Origin: Streptomyces sp. NBC_01454
GTDB lineage: Bacteria; Actinomycetota; Actinomycetes; Streptomycetales; Streptomycetaceae
DNA length: 64,000 nucleotides
Direction: 5' to 3'
Assembly (NCBI RefSeq): GCF_036227565.1
Contig: NZ_CP109460.1
Coordinates: forward strand, 3,224,001-3,288,000
This document shows, piece by piece, positions 26,909-34,393 of this stretch. The stretch's first letter is position 1; every line of letters starts with the position of its first letter. The notes below the pieces were generated by a model. That model had not been told where the DNA came from. It made no database searches and saw only the letters and a program-made list of their open reading frames with translations. Position numbers and translations under genes: made by a program.

Positions 26909-27598
26909 TCAGGGGGCCAGCCGCTCCACTCGCCAGCCGCCGGGCTCGGCGACGTACCGCAGCCGGTCGTGCAGCCGGTTGAGCCGGCCCTGCCAGAATT
27001 CGACCGTCGCGGCGGCGATCCGGTAGCCGCCCCAGTGTGGCGGCGCGGGCACCTGCTCACCCTCCGGATAGCGGGCCGCCAATTCCTCGTAGGCGCCCTC
27101 CAGTTCCGCGCGCGAGGCGACCGGAGCGGACTGGTCGCTGGCCCAGGCGCCCAGCTGGGAGCCGTGCGGGCGGGTGCGGAAGTAGGCCGCGGTCTCGTCC
27201 CGGCCGATGCGTTCCGCGGTGCCGGTCACCACGACCTGGCGGGCGAGGGGGTGCCAGGGGAACAGCAGCGAAATGGCGGGATTTTCGGCGAGTTCACGCC
27301 CCTTGCGGCTGTTGTAATTGGTGAAGAACACGAAGCCGCGGTCGTCGAACGCCTTGAGGAGCACGGTCCGCGAGCTGGGCCGGCCGGCGGCGTCCGCGGT
27401 CGAGACGACCATCGCGTTCGGCTCGTGCAGCCCGGCCACGGTCGCGTCCTTGAACCAGCGGGCGAACTGGTCGTAGGGGCCGGCGGCGAGATCGGACTCG
27501 GCGAGTCCCTCGGCGCGGTAGTGCGCACGCATGGAGGAGGGGTCGGGGTTCTCGGCATGAGACGCGTCGGCTGGGTGCACGGCCTCATCTTGCAACAT
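26909..27598 (-). CDS. pdxH: Pyridoxamine 5'-phosphate oxidase
   Basis: 229 residues from ATG 27598. It oxidises PNP/PMP to pyridoxal phosphate with FMN. Visible: substrate and FMN segments [52 protein letters not shown], the [11 protein letters not shown] motif and the C-terminal [20 protein letters not shown] typical of PdxH. Length matches the family. It is divergent from citrate synthase with 396 bp between the starts, the arrangement recalled from S. coelicolor. In-frame GTG codons just inside would shorten it slightly. Confidence 0.95.
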   Translation of the reverse strand: MLQDEAVHPADASHAENPDPSSMRAHYRAEGLAESDLAAGPYDQFARWFKDATVAGLHEPNAMVVSTADAAGRPSSRTVLLKAFDDRGFVFFTNYNSRKGRELAENPAISLLFPWHPLARQVVVTGTAERIGRDETAAYFRTRPHGSQLGAWASDQSAPVASRAELEGAYEELAARYPEGEQVPAPPHWGGYRIAAATVEFWQGRLNRLHDRLRYVAEPGGWRVERLAP

Positions 27599-27994
27599 CG
27601 GCCGCGGCCCGGTCAGCTGGAGGGCGGAAGTCTGCCCCCGCCCGCCGGGCCGTAACCCTCCCGACGGCAAATCGACCACTGTGCCGGATCTCACGCTTCC
27701 CCGCAGGTGAGGGACCCGACAAAATCATGGCCCGGCCCACTGTGGGCTTCGGACACGGAGAGCTATCGTGTCCGTCCGGCTGTATCGACGCACCACACCG
27801 CCGCACCGCCCGCCCGCGTCCGACCACTGCGGGCAGGACCCTCGCGTGAACGGTGCCCTGGCAGGGCATCACCTGGGCGCCCGGTTCGGACCGCGAGCTG
27901 CCAGCAGCCGCGTAGCCGCGCGGGCGCCGCACACCACGACCGCACGGCAGCCGCTCACGGAGCGTCTGCCGGCCCCAGCTTGAGGAGCCGCCTG
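27599..27994. other. Divergent pdxH / citrate synthase control region
   Basis: 396 bp without a convincing gene. It contains the inverted repeat GGACACG-N9-CGTGTCC at 27751-27773, which may be an operator, and GAGGAG at 27982 for citrate synthase. Confidence 0.45.
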
Positions 27995-29098
27995 ATGTCC
28001 GACTTCGTACCCGGACTCGAGGGAATCGTCGCGTTCGAGACGGAGATCGCCGAACCGGATAAGGAAGGCGGTGCCCTTCGCTATCGCGGGGTCGACATCG
28101 AAGAGCTCGTCGGTCACGTGTCCTTCGGCAACGTCTGGGGGCTGCTGGTGGACGGGGCGTTCAACCCCGGTCTTCCGCCCGCCGAACCGTTCCCGATCCC
28201 GGTGCACTCCGGGGACATCCGGGTCGATGTGCAGTCCGCGCTCGCCATGCTGGCGCCCGTGTGGGGCCTCAAGCCGCTGCTGGACATCGACGAGGCGACG
28301 GCCCGTGACAACCTCGCCCGCGCCGCGGTGATGGCGCTGTCCTACGTCGCCCAGTCGGCGCGCGGGCAGGGCCTGCCGATGGTGCCGCAGAAGGAGATCG
28401 ACACGGCGGAGACGGTCGTGGAGCGCTTCATGAAGCGCTGGCGCGGCGAGCCGGACCCCAAGCACGTCAAGGCCGTCGACGCCTATTGGACCTCGGCCGC
28501 CGAACACGGCATGAACGCCTCCACCTTCACCGCCCGGGTCATCGCCTCCACCGGCGCGGATGTGGCGGCGGCGCTCTCCGGTGCGGTCGGCGCGATGTCC
28601 GGTCCGCTGCACGGCGGCGCGCCCTCCCGCGTTCTCGGCATGATCGAGGAGATCGAGCGGACCGGCGACGCCTCCGCCTACGTCCGCAAGGCGCTGGACC
28701 AGGGCGAGCGGCTGATGGGCTTCGGCCACCGCGTCTACCGCGCCGAGGACCCGCGGGCGCGGGTGCTGCGGCGCACCGCCAAGGAGCTGGCCGCCCCGCG
28801 CTTCGAGGTCGCCGAGGCGCTGGAGAAGGCCGCACTGGAGGAGCTGCACAACCGCCGCCCGGACCGGGTGCTGGCCACGAACGTCGAGTTCTGGGCGGCG
28901 ATCGTGCTGGACTTCGCGGAGGTCCCGGCGCACATGTTCACCTCGATGTTCACCTGCGCCCGCACGGCCGGCTGGAGCGCGCACATCCTGGAACAGAAGC
29001 GGACGGGCCGGCTGGTGCGGCCGTCGGCCCGGTACGTGGGGCCCGGGTCCCGGAGCCCGCGGGAGATCGACGGCTACGGAGCGATTGCGCCTCGCTGA
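27995..29098 (+). CDS. Citrate synthase (second, short type)
   Basis: 367 residues from ATG 27995, with GAGGAG 7-8 nt upstream. It condenses oxaloacetate and acetyl-CoA, or a related methylcitrate-type reaction. Family landmarks: GALRYRGVDIEELVGHVSFG, the first catalytic His region AAEHGMNASTFTARVIASTG, GPLHGGAPSRVLGMIEEI, the His in LMGFGHRVYRAEDPRARVL and the Asp/Arg area ATNVEFWAAIVLDFAEVPAH. The shorter length and sequence fit the non-gltA citrate synthase 2 recalled beside pdxH in S. coelicolor. It is probably monocistronic. Confidence 0.93.
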   Translation: MSDFVPGLEGIVAFETEIAEPDKEGGALRYRGVDIEELVGHVSFGNVWGLLVDGAFNPGLPPAEPFPIPVHSGDIRVDVQSALAMLAPVWGLKPLLDIDEATARDNLARAAVMALSYVAQSARGQGLPMVPQKEIDTAETVVERFMKRWRGEPDPKHVKAVDAYWTSAAEHGMNASTFTARVIASTGADVAAALSGAVGAMSGPLHGGAPSRVLGMIEEIERTGDASAYVRKALDQGERLMGFGHRVYRAEDPRARVLRRTAKELAAPRFEVAEALEKAALEELHNRRPDRVLATNVEFWAAIVLDFAEVPAHMFTSMFTCARTAGWSAHILEQKRTGRLVRPSARYVGPGSRSPREIDGYGAIAPR

Positions 29099-29101
29099 GG
29101 C

Positions 29102-29234
29102 TTCCCACGTTGTTGGCTTTCCCGCCGTGGGGGTTGCTCGACGGTTGACGCCTGCTGCGCGGTGCGCCCGTCGTTGCGCCTTTCCGCTGCGCGGGGCTGA
29201 TTCCCGTGTTGTCGGCTTTCCCGCCGTGGGGGTT
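29102..29234. repeat. Pair of 34-bp direct repeats
   Basis: Copies at 29102-29135 and 29201-29234 share 31 of 34 bases (core GGCTTTCCCGCCGTGGGG). They lie just downstream of citrate synthase and next to a large hairpin, so together they look like a mobile intergenic repeat element. Confidence 0.6.
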
Positions 29235-29279
29235 TCGCGCCGTTGCGCCTGCGGCGGGCGGGTGGGATTCGGGTGCGGT

Positions 29280-29350
29280 GACGGGCCTCCGGGGCCGGTG
29301 TGTGGGACTGCTTCGCTTTACGTCCCACACACCGGCCCCTCCGGCCCGTC
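29280..29350. terminator. Long hairpin with 29-bp arms
   Basis: The arms at 29280-29308 and 29322-29350 pair at 26 of 29 positions (core GGGGCCGGTGTGTGGGAC) with a 13-nt loop, TGCTTCGCTTTAC. It is a strong transcription stop after citrate synthase, or part of a dispersed palindromic repeat. Confidence 0.75.
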
Positions 29351-29639
29351 CCCTCCCGTGAGTGGGTGGGTGGAGGGCCGGTGGGGGTGCACGTAAGAGG
29401 TCGGGTGCCGGGCCGGGCGAGTTCTCGTTCTGGAATTGCTTCGTCCTGCCCGTCCGAATTCATGGCGTCCGCCGATTCCCGGGAATGTTCAGGGAAAGGC
29501 GAGCAGCGGTTTGGTGCATGCCGATGGCGGTCGCCGGAAAATGATCGGCGAGCGGGTACCGTACGGGCACCTGAGGGAGTCGAGCCTCTTGAACAGGCCG
29601 CTGGACGCATGAGATCCGGCTCGGATGATGGAGGGTTAT

Positions 29640-30062
29640 ATGAGCAACGCCCGTGTCGTGCACTCTCCCGATGCTCCGGACAACACCGGCATCAACGCCG
29701 GCAATTTCTCCCAGGCGGCGAGGGTGGGCGATACCGTCTACATCGGCGGCACCCTGGCCATCGACCAACACGCTCAAGACGTCATCGACCAGGATGCGCG
29801 CGCGGCGATGCGCCGGGCCTTCACCAATCTCGGCGCGATCTGCCGGCAGGCAGGTACCGCATTGACCGACATCGTCATGCTCACCGCGCTTCTCACCGAT
29901 CTGGACGATCTGGACGCGCTCAACGAGGTCCAGGCGGAATTCTTCTCGGCGCCGTTCCCGCCGCGCTCCACGCTCAAGGTCGCCGGGCTCCCGCACGGCC
30001 GAGTCGAACTCACCGCCGTCGCCGTCGTGGGAAGCGGTCCTCTTGTTCGGGAGGATTCCTGA
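29640..30062 (+). CDS. RidA-family protein
   Basis: 140 residues from ATG 29640, with GGAGGG 6 nt upstream. The YjgF/YER057c/RidA fold is seen in NAGNFSQAARVGDTVYIGGT, RRAFTNLGAICRQAGT, DIVMLTALLTDLDDLDAL and the C-terminal FPPRSTLKVAGLPHGRVELT, whose Arg normally binds the substrate carboxylate. By family it hydrolyses reactive enamine/imine intermediates or a related ligand. The gene is short, with its own upstream region, convergent with the TetR gene that ends the neighbouring operon, and not obviously part of it. Confidence 0.88.
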   Translation: MSNARVVHSPDAPDNTGINAGNFSQAARVGDTVYIGGTLAIDQHAQDVIDQDARAAMRRAFTNLGAICRQAGTALTDIVMLTALLTDLDDLDALNEVQAEFFSAPFPPRSTLKVAGLPHGRVELTAVAVVGSGPLVREDS

Positions 30063-30078
30063 ATTCGCTTGTGCTTTA

Positions 30079-30729
30079 TCAGCACTTTCCCAACCGGCCC
30101 TGATCCGCCGGGTTCAGCATGCCGTCGATGATCTTCGCCCACTGTTCGACGACCCGGTCGCGGCGGGCGGAGTCGTCGGTCAGGAGGTTGGCGAGGCCCA
30201 GGCCGCGGGCCATGTCGAGGAGGCCCTGGACCGTCTCGCGGACGCCGGGCACCGTTTCGTCGGCGTCCAGGAGGGTTACCGCCGTGCGGTGGGCCTCCCG
30301 GCCGACCTTCGCTTCCAGGGCGGTGACCCGTTCGCGTAGTTGTTCCTCGTCGGAGGCGGCCACCCACAGGTGGAGCGCGGCGCGGAACAGCGGGCCTGTG
30401 TAGAGGCCGACGAGTTCCTCGACGATGATCCAGGTGCGGGCGACGGAGCCGGCCGGCGGGAGGTTGTGGGCGACGGCCTTGACGGCGCTCTGGCGTTTCT
30501 CCGCGACGTGTTCGACGGCCGCGGTGAAGAGGTCCTCGCGGGTGCGGAAGTGGTGCTGGGCGGCGCCCCGGGAGACGCCCGCGCGTTCGGCGACCACGGA
30601 GACCGTGCTGCCGCTCCAGCCGCGCTCGGCCAGGCAGGAGACGGCGGCCTCCAGCAGTTTGAGGCGGGTGGCGCGGCTGCGTTCCTGCTGGGGCTGCTTG
30701 GGGCCGCGGGCGGGGGTCAGCGCGCCCAT
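30079..30729 (-). CDS. TetR-family regulator at the end of the catabolic operon
   Basis: 216 residues from ATG 30729. The N-terminal TetR HTH spans about 20-65 (RLKLLEAAVSCLAERGWSGS, VVAERAGVSRGAAQHHFRTR). The helical C-terminal ligand domain has LVGLYTGPLFRAALHLWVAA. It is the last gene of the eight-gene operon and overlaps the enoyl-CoA hydratase gene by 13 bp, so it is likely the local repressor, derepressed by an acyl-CoA or acid intermediate. That role is inferred from position only. Confidence 0.88.
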   Translation of the reverse strand: MGALTPARGPKQPQQERSRATRLKLLEAAVSCLAERGWSGSTVSVVAERAGVSRGAAQHHFRTREDLFTAAVEHVAEKRQSAVKAVAHNLPPAGSVARTWIIVEELVGLYTGPLFRAALHLWVAASDEEQLRERVTALEAKVGREAHRTAVTLLDADETVPGVRETVQGLLDMARGLGLANLLTDDSARRDRVVEQWAKIIDGMLNPADQGRLGKC

Positions 30730-31487
30730 GCGGGGGCCCGTCGCTCCAGGAAGGCGGTCATGCCCTCGCGGGCCTCGGCGGAGCCGAAGAGCCGCACGGA
30801 CTGTGCGGCGAGCGCCTCGGTGTCCCGGTCGAAGGTGTCCAGCACCTGGGCGGTGACCAGCTTCTTCGACTCGGCCAGGCCCTGCGGCGAGCCCTTGCGC
30901 AGCCCGTCCAGCACGGGCGCCAGGCCGCTGTCGACGTCGTCGGCGGCGAGGGTGACCAGGCCGATCCGGGCCGCCTCGGCCGCCTCGAACGTCTCGCCGG
31001 TCAGGTAGTAGCGGCCCGCGGCGCGCGGGTCCAGGCGCGGCAGCAGCGGCAGGGAGATGACGGCGGGGGCGAGGCCGAGGCGGGCCTCGGTGAAGGCGAA
31101 GGTGGCGCCCGGTCCGGCCGCGGAGATGTCGCAGGCGCCGAGCAGGCCCAGGCCGCCGGCCCGGACGTGTCCGGTGACCCGGGCGACGACCGGTTTGGGC
31201 AGCGCCACGATGCCGCGCAGCAGCCGGGCCAGGCCCAGCGGCCCGTCCGTGGCCGCGCCCGAGGTGGCCTCGGAGAGGTCGGCACCGGCGCAGAAGGTGC
31301 CGCCGGTGTGCGTGAGGACGACGGCGCGGGTCCCGTGGTCGGCCGCGGCGTCCGCGAGGGCCTGGTGCAGTTCGCCCACCAGGCGGGTGGAGAGTGCGTT
31401 GCGGTTGTGCGGGGAGTCCAGGGTCAGGGTGGTGATGCCGCGCTCGTGGGAGCGCAGCACCAGGGGTGTCGCGGAGGCGTCGGTCAT
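30717..31487 (-). CDS. Enoyl-CoA hydratase/isomerase family protein
   Basis: 256 residues from ATG 31487, overlapping the CoA-ligase gene by four bases. The crotonase fold has an oxyanion hole in TFCAGADLSEATSGA and VRAGGLGLLGACDISAAG, and the later catalytic Glu in FAFTEARLGLAPAVISL. The first catalytic Glu of classical hydratases is not obvious: in the loop GGLGLLGACD its position appears to be Gly or Leu. It may therefore be an isomerase, or act on an unusual enoyl-CoA. It is predicted to hydrate the product of the co-encoded acyl-CoA dehydrogenase. Confidence 0.85.
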   Translation of the reverse strand: MTDASATPLVLRSHERGITTLTLDSPHNRNALSTRLVGELHQALADAAADHGTRAVVLTHTGGTFCAGADLSEATSGAATDGPLGLARLLRGIVALPKPVVARVTGHVRAGGLGLLGACDISAAGPGATFAFTEARLGLAPAVISLPLLPRLDPRAAGRYYLTGETFEAAEAARIGLVTLAADDVDSGLAPVLDGLRKGSPQGLAESKKLVTAQVLDTFDRDTEALAAQSVRLFGSAEAREGMTAFLERRAPAWAR

Positions 31488-33073
31488 CGGGGCGTCGAAC
31501 TCCTTTCCCTGGCGCGCAGTTCGCGCCGCAGGATCTTGCCGGTGGTGGCGCGCGGCACGCTGTCCAGGAACTCCACGCGGCGCACCTTCTTGTACGGGGC
31601 CACCTGCCCGGCAACGTACGTGATGACCTCGTCCTCGGTGAGCCGGGCCCCCCGCTGCCGGACCACGAACGCCTTGGGGACCTCGTTGCCGTCCGCGTCC
31701 GGGACGCCGATGACCGCGGCGTCGGCGATCGACTCGTGCCCGAGCAGCAGCGCTTCGAGGTCGGCCGGGGCGACCTGGTAGCCCTTGTACTTGATCAACT
31801 CCTTGACGCGGTCGACGACATGGAGCCAGCCGTCGCCGTCCGCCCGGCCGACGTCGCCGGTGTGCAGCCAGCCGTCGGGGTCGATCATCGCGTCGGTGTC
31901 GGCGGGCCGTCCCAGATAGCCCTTCATGACCTGGGGGCCGCGGATGAGGATCTCGCCGCTCTCCCCCGGCGGCACGTCCACGCCGGTCTCCAGGGACACC
32001 AGCCGCATCTCCGTGTTGGGGATCAGCTTGCCGACGGCGCCCGGGGGCGGGTGCGGCGCGTCGAGGGGGACGACGTGGGTGCCCGGGGACAACTCGGTCA
32101 TTCCGTAGGCCTGGAGGACCGGGGGCAGGCCGAGGCGCCGGGAGCAGGCCGCGGCCAGGTCGGCGTCCAGCGGTGCGGCGGCGCTGACGAGATAGCGCAG
32201 CGAGGACAGGTCGTAGTCGGCGACCAGCGGGTGTTTGGCCAGGGCCAGCACGATCGGGGGCGCGACGTAGACGGCGGTGATGCGGTGGCGTTCGATCGCG
32301 GTGAGAAACTGGCGCAGGTCGAAGCGGGGCAGCACGACGACGGTGGCGCCCTGCCGCAGCGGGGCGTTCATCAGGGCGGTCAGGCCGTAGATGTGGAAGA
32401 ACGGCAGGACGGCCAGCACCCGGTCGTCGGGGCCGCTGGAGATCAGCGGGGTGAGCTGGGCGAGGTTGGTGGCGATGCTGCGGTGGGTGAGCATCACGCC
32501 CTTGGGGGCGCCGGTGGTGCCGGAGGAGTACGGCAGGGCGGCCAGGTCGGTGGCCGGGTCGAGGGCGACGGACGGTTCCGGGTCGGTGCAGGCGGCCAGG
32601 TCCTGGATGCCGCGGTGGCCGGGGGCCCGGTCGCAGACGAGGATCTCGGCGATGCCGCCGGCCTTCCGTGCCGCGCCGCGGGCGGTGTCCAGCAGCGCCG
32701 AGACGGTGACGATCCAGCGGGCCCCGGAGTCGGTCAGCTGCTTGGTGAACTCGTCCTCGGTGGCCAGCGGGTGGACGGTGGTGACCGCCGCGCCGCAGCG
32801 GGTGGCGGCGTAGAACACGACCGGGAAGAGCACGCTGTTGGGGCTGTGCAGGGCCAGTACGTCGCCCTTGCGGACGCCGGAGGCGGCGAGTGCGGCGGCC
32901 GTCCGGCGGCTGAGGTGGTCGAGCCGGGCGTAGCTGAGGGTGGTGCCGTCGAGGCCGTCGACGAGGGCGGGCCGCTCGCCGTACTCCGCCGCCCTCCCGA
33001 GGACCGCCTCGTGGATCGGCAGTTCCACGGGGGCGATGTCGGCGTACTCGCTGCGGAAGACAGGGGACACCAT
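31484..33073 (-). CDS. 4-coumarate/cinnamate:CoA ligase-type acyl-CoA synthetase
   Basis: 529 residues from ATG 33073 (MVSPVFRSEYADIAP). It activates an aryl or alkyl carboxylic acid to the CoA thioester via an acyl-adenylate. AMP-binding motif LPYSSGTTGAPKGVMLTH, then LPFFHIYGLTALMNAPL, the substrate-pocket region LVSAAAPLDADLAAA, QAYGMTELSPGTH, GWLHTGDVGRADGDG and the C-terminal catalytic Lys in RATTGKILRREL. Length and motifs match the plant-like cinnamate:CoA ligase described from S. coelicolor (recalled as SCO4383). It is followed by the hydratase gene with an ATGA overlap. Confidence 0.92.
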   Translation of the reverse strand: MVSPVFRSEYADIAPVELPIHEAVLGRAAEYGERPALVDGLDGTTLSYARLDHLSRRTAAALAASGVRKGDVLALHSPNSVLFPVVFYAATRCGAAVTTVHPLATEDEFTKQLTDSGARWIVTVSALLDTARGAARKAGGIAEILVCDRAPGHRGIQDLAACTDPEPSVALDPATDLAALPYSSGTTGAPKGVMLTHRSIATNLAQLTPLISSGPDDRVLAVLPFFHIYGLTALMNAPLRQGATVVVLPRFDLRQFLTAIERHRITAVYVAPPIVLALAKHPLVADYDLSSLRYLVSAAAPLDADLAAACSRRLGLPPVLQAYGMTELSPGTHVVPLDAPHPPPGAVGKLIPNTEMRLVSLETGVDVPPGESGEILIRGPQVMKGYLGRPADTDAMIDPDGWLHTGDVGRADGDGWLHVVDRVKELIKYKGYQVAPADLEALLLGHESIADAAVIGVPDADGNEVPKAFVVRQRGARLTEDEVITYVAGQVAPYKKVRRVEFLDSVPRATTGKILRRELRARERSSTPR

Positions 33074-33167
33074 CCTGGGCCATTCCCTTCGGGGCGGGAG
33101 GACGACGGGCGGCACGGTGCCGCCCGGCCGGGCGGGTGGGCCGTCCGGCGCGAGCAGCATCGCGCGC

Positions 33168-34331
33168 TCAGTACGACTTGGGCAGCCCCAGCGACTGGTG
33201 TGAGACAAAGTTGAGGATCATCTCCCGGCTCACGGGGGCGATGCGCGCCACCCGGGCCGCGGTGACCATCGAGGCGAGGCCGTACTCCCGGGTGAGGCCG
33301 TTGCCGCCGAGGGTGTGCACGGCCTGGTCGACGGCGTGGACCGCGGCCTCGGCCGCCGCGTACTTGGCCATGTTGGCGGCCTCACCGGCGCCCATGTCGT
33401 CGCCGGCGTCGTAGAGATGGGCGGCCTTCTGCATCATCAGCCGGGCGAGTTCCAGCTCGATATGGGCCTGGGCGAGGGGGTGCGCGATGGCCTGGTGGGC
33501 GCCGATGGGCTCCTTCCACACCTGCCGGGTACGGGCGTAGTCGACGGCCCGGTCCAGCGCGTAGCGGCCCATTCCCAGGGCGAACGCGGCGGTCATGATC
33601 CGTTCCGGGTTGAGCCCGGCGAAGAGCTGGAGCAGCCCGGCGTCCTCGTCGCCGACCAGCGCCCCGGCGGGCAGCCGCACCTCGTCCAGGGTCAGCTCGA
33701 ACTGCTTCTCCGCGGCGGCCAGTTCCATGTCGATCGGGCGGCGGCCGAAGCCGGGGGTCTCGCGCGGGACGATGAACAGGCAGGGCTTGAGCCGTCCGGT
33801 CCCGGCGTCCTCGGTGCGGCCGACGATCAGGGTCGCGTCGGCGATGTCGACGCCGGAGATGAAGACCTTCCGGCCGTTGAGGACCCACTCTCCCCCGTCC
33901 CGGCGGGCGGTGGTGGTGATGCGGTGCGAGTTGGAGCCGGCGTCCGGCTCGGTGATGCCGAACGCCATGGTGCGGGTGCCGTCGGCGAGGCCCGGGAGCC
34001 AGGTCCGCTTCTGCTCCTCGGTGCCGAAGCGGGCGATGACCGTGCCGCAGATCGCGGGCGAGACCACCAGCATCAGCAGCGGACAGCCGGCAGCCCCCAA
34101 CTCCTCCAGGACCAGGGAGAGTTCGGCGATGCCGCCACCCCCGCCGCCGTACTCCTCGGGGAGGTTGACGCCGAGGTAGCCGAGCTTGGCGGCCTCCGCC
34201 CAGAGCGCGTCGGCGTGCCTGCCCTCGGCCACGACCTGCGTGATGTACTCCCGGCCGTAGCGTTTGCCGAGGGCGGCGACGGAGCTGCGGAGGGCGCGGT
34301 GTTCCTCGGACTCGATCACAGGGTTGCTCAT
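33168..34331 (-). CDS. Acyl-CoA dehydrogenase
   Basis: 387 residues from ATG 34331. It is an FAD enzyme forming the trans-enoyl-CoA. Visible: YLGVNLPEEYGGGGGGIAEL, the substrate/FAD segment AFGITEPDAGSNSHRITTTA, WVLNGRKVFISGVDIADATL, ERIMTAAFALGMGRYALDRA, ARTRQVWKEPIGAHQAIAHP and the C-terminal VHTLGGNGLTREYGLASMV. Length is normal for the family. It lies between the carboxylase alpha-subunit gene (62 bp upstream) and the CoA-ligase gene, consistent with one operon. Its exact chain-length specificity cannot be read. Confidence 0.92.
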   Translation of the reverse strand: MSNPVIESEEHRALRSSVAALGKRYGREYITQVVAEGRHADALWAEAAKLGYLGVNLPEEYGGGGGGIAELSLVLEELGAAGCPLLMLVVSPAICGTVIARFGTEEQKRTWLPGLADGTRTMAFGITEPDAGSNSHRITTTARRDGGEWVLNGRKVFISGVDIADATLIVGRTEDAGTGRLKPCLFIVPRETPGFGRRPIDMELAAAEKQFELTLDEVRLPAGALVGDEDAGLLQLFAGLNPERIMTAAFALGMGRYALDRAVDYARTRQVWKEPIGAHQAIAHPLAQAHIELELARLMMQKAAHLYDAGDDMGAGEAANMAKYAAAEAAVHAVDQAVHTLGGNGLTREYGLASMVTAARVARIAPVSREMILNFVSHQSLGLPKSY

Positions 34332-34393
34332 GGCGGCTCCATGTGTGCGGTGGGTGAGGTGGTGCGCGGGCGAGGGGGGAGGGCGGGGCGCGG

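Larger units (their letters stand above)
29099..29639. other. Intergenic region rich in repeats, with terminator
   Basis: 541 bp without a supported gene. It contains two 34-bp direct repeats with a 99-bp period, then a long hairpin at 29280-29350, and an AT-rich promoter area (29430-29560) before ridA. Confidence 0.5.
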
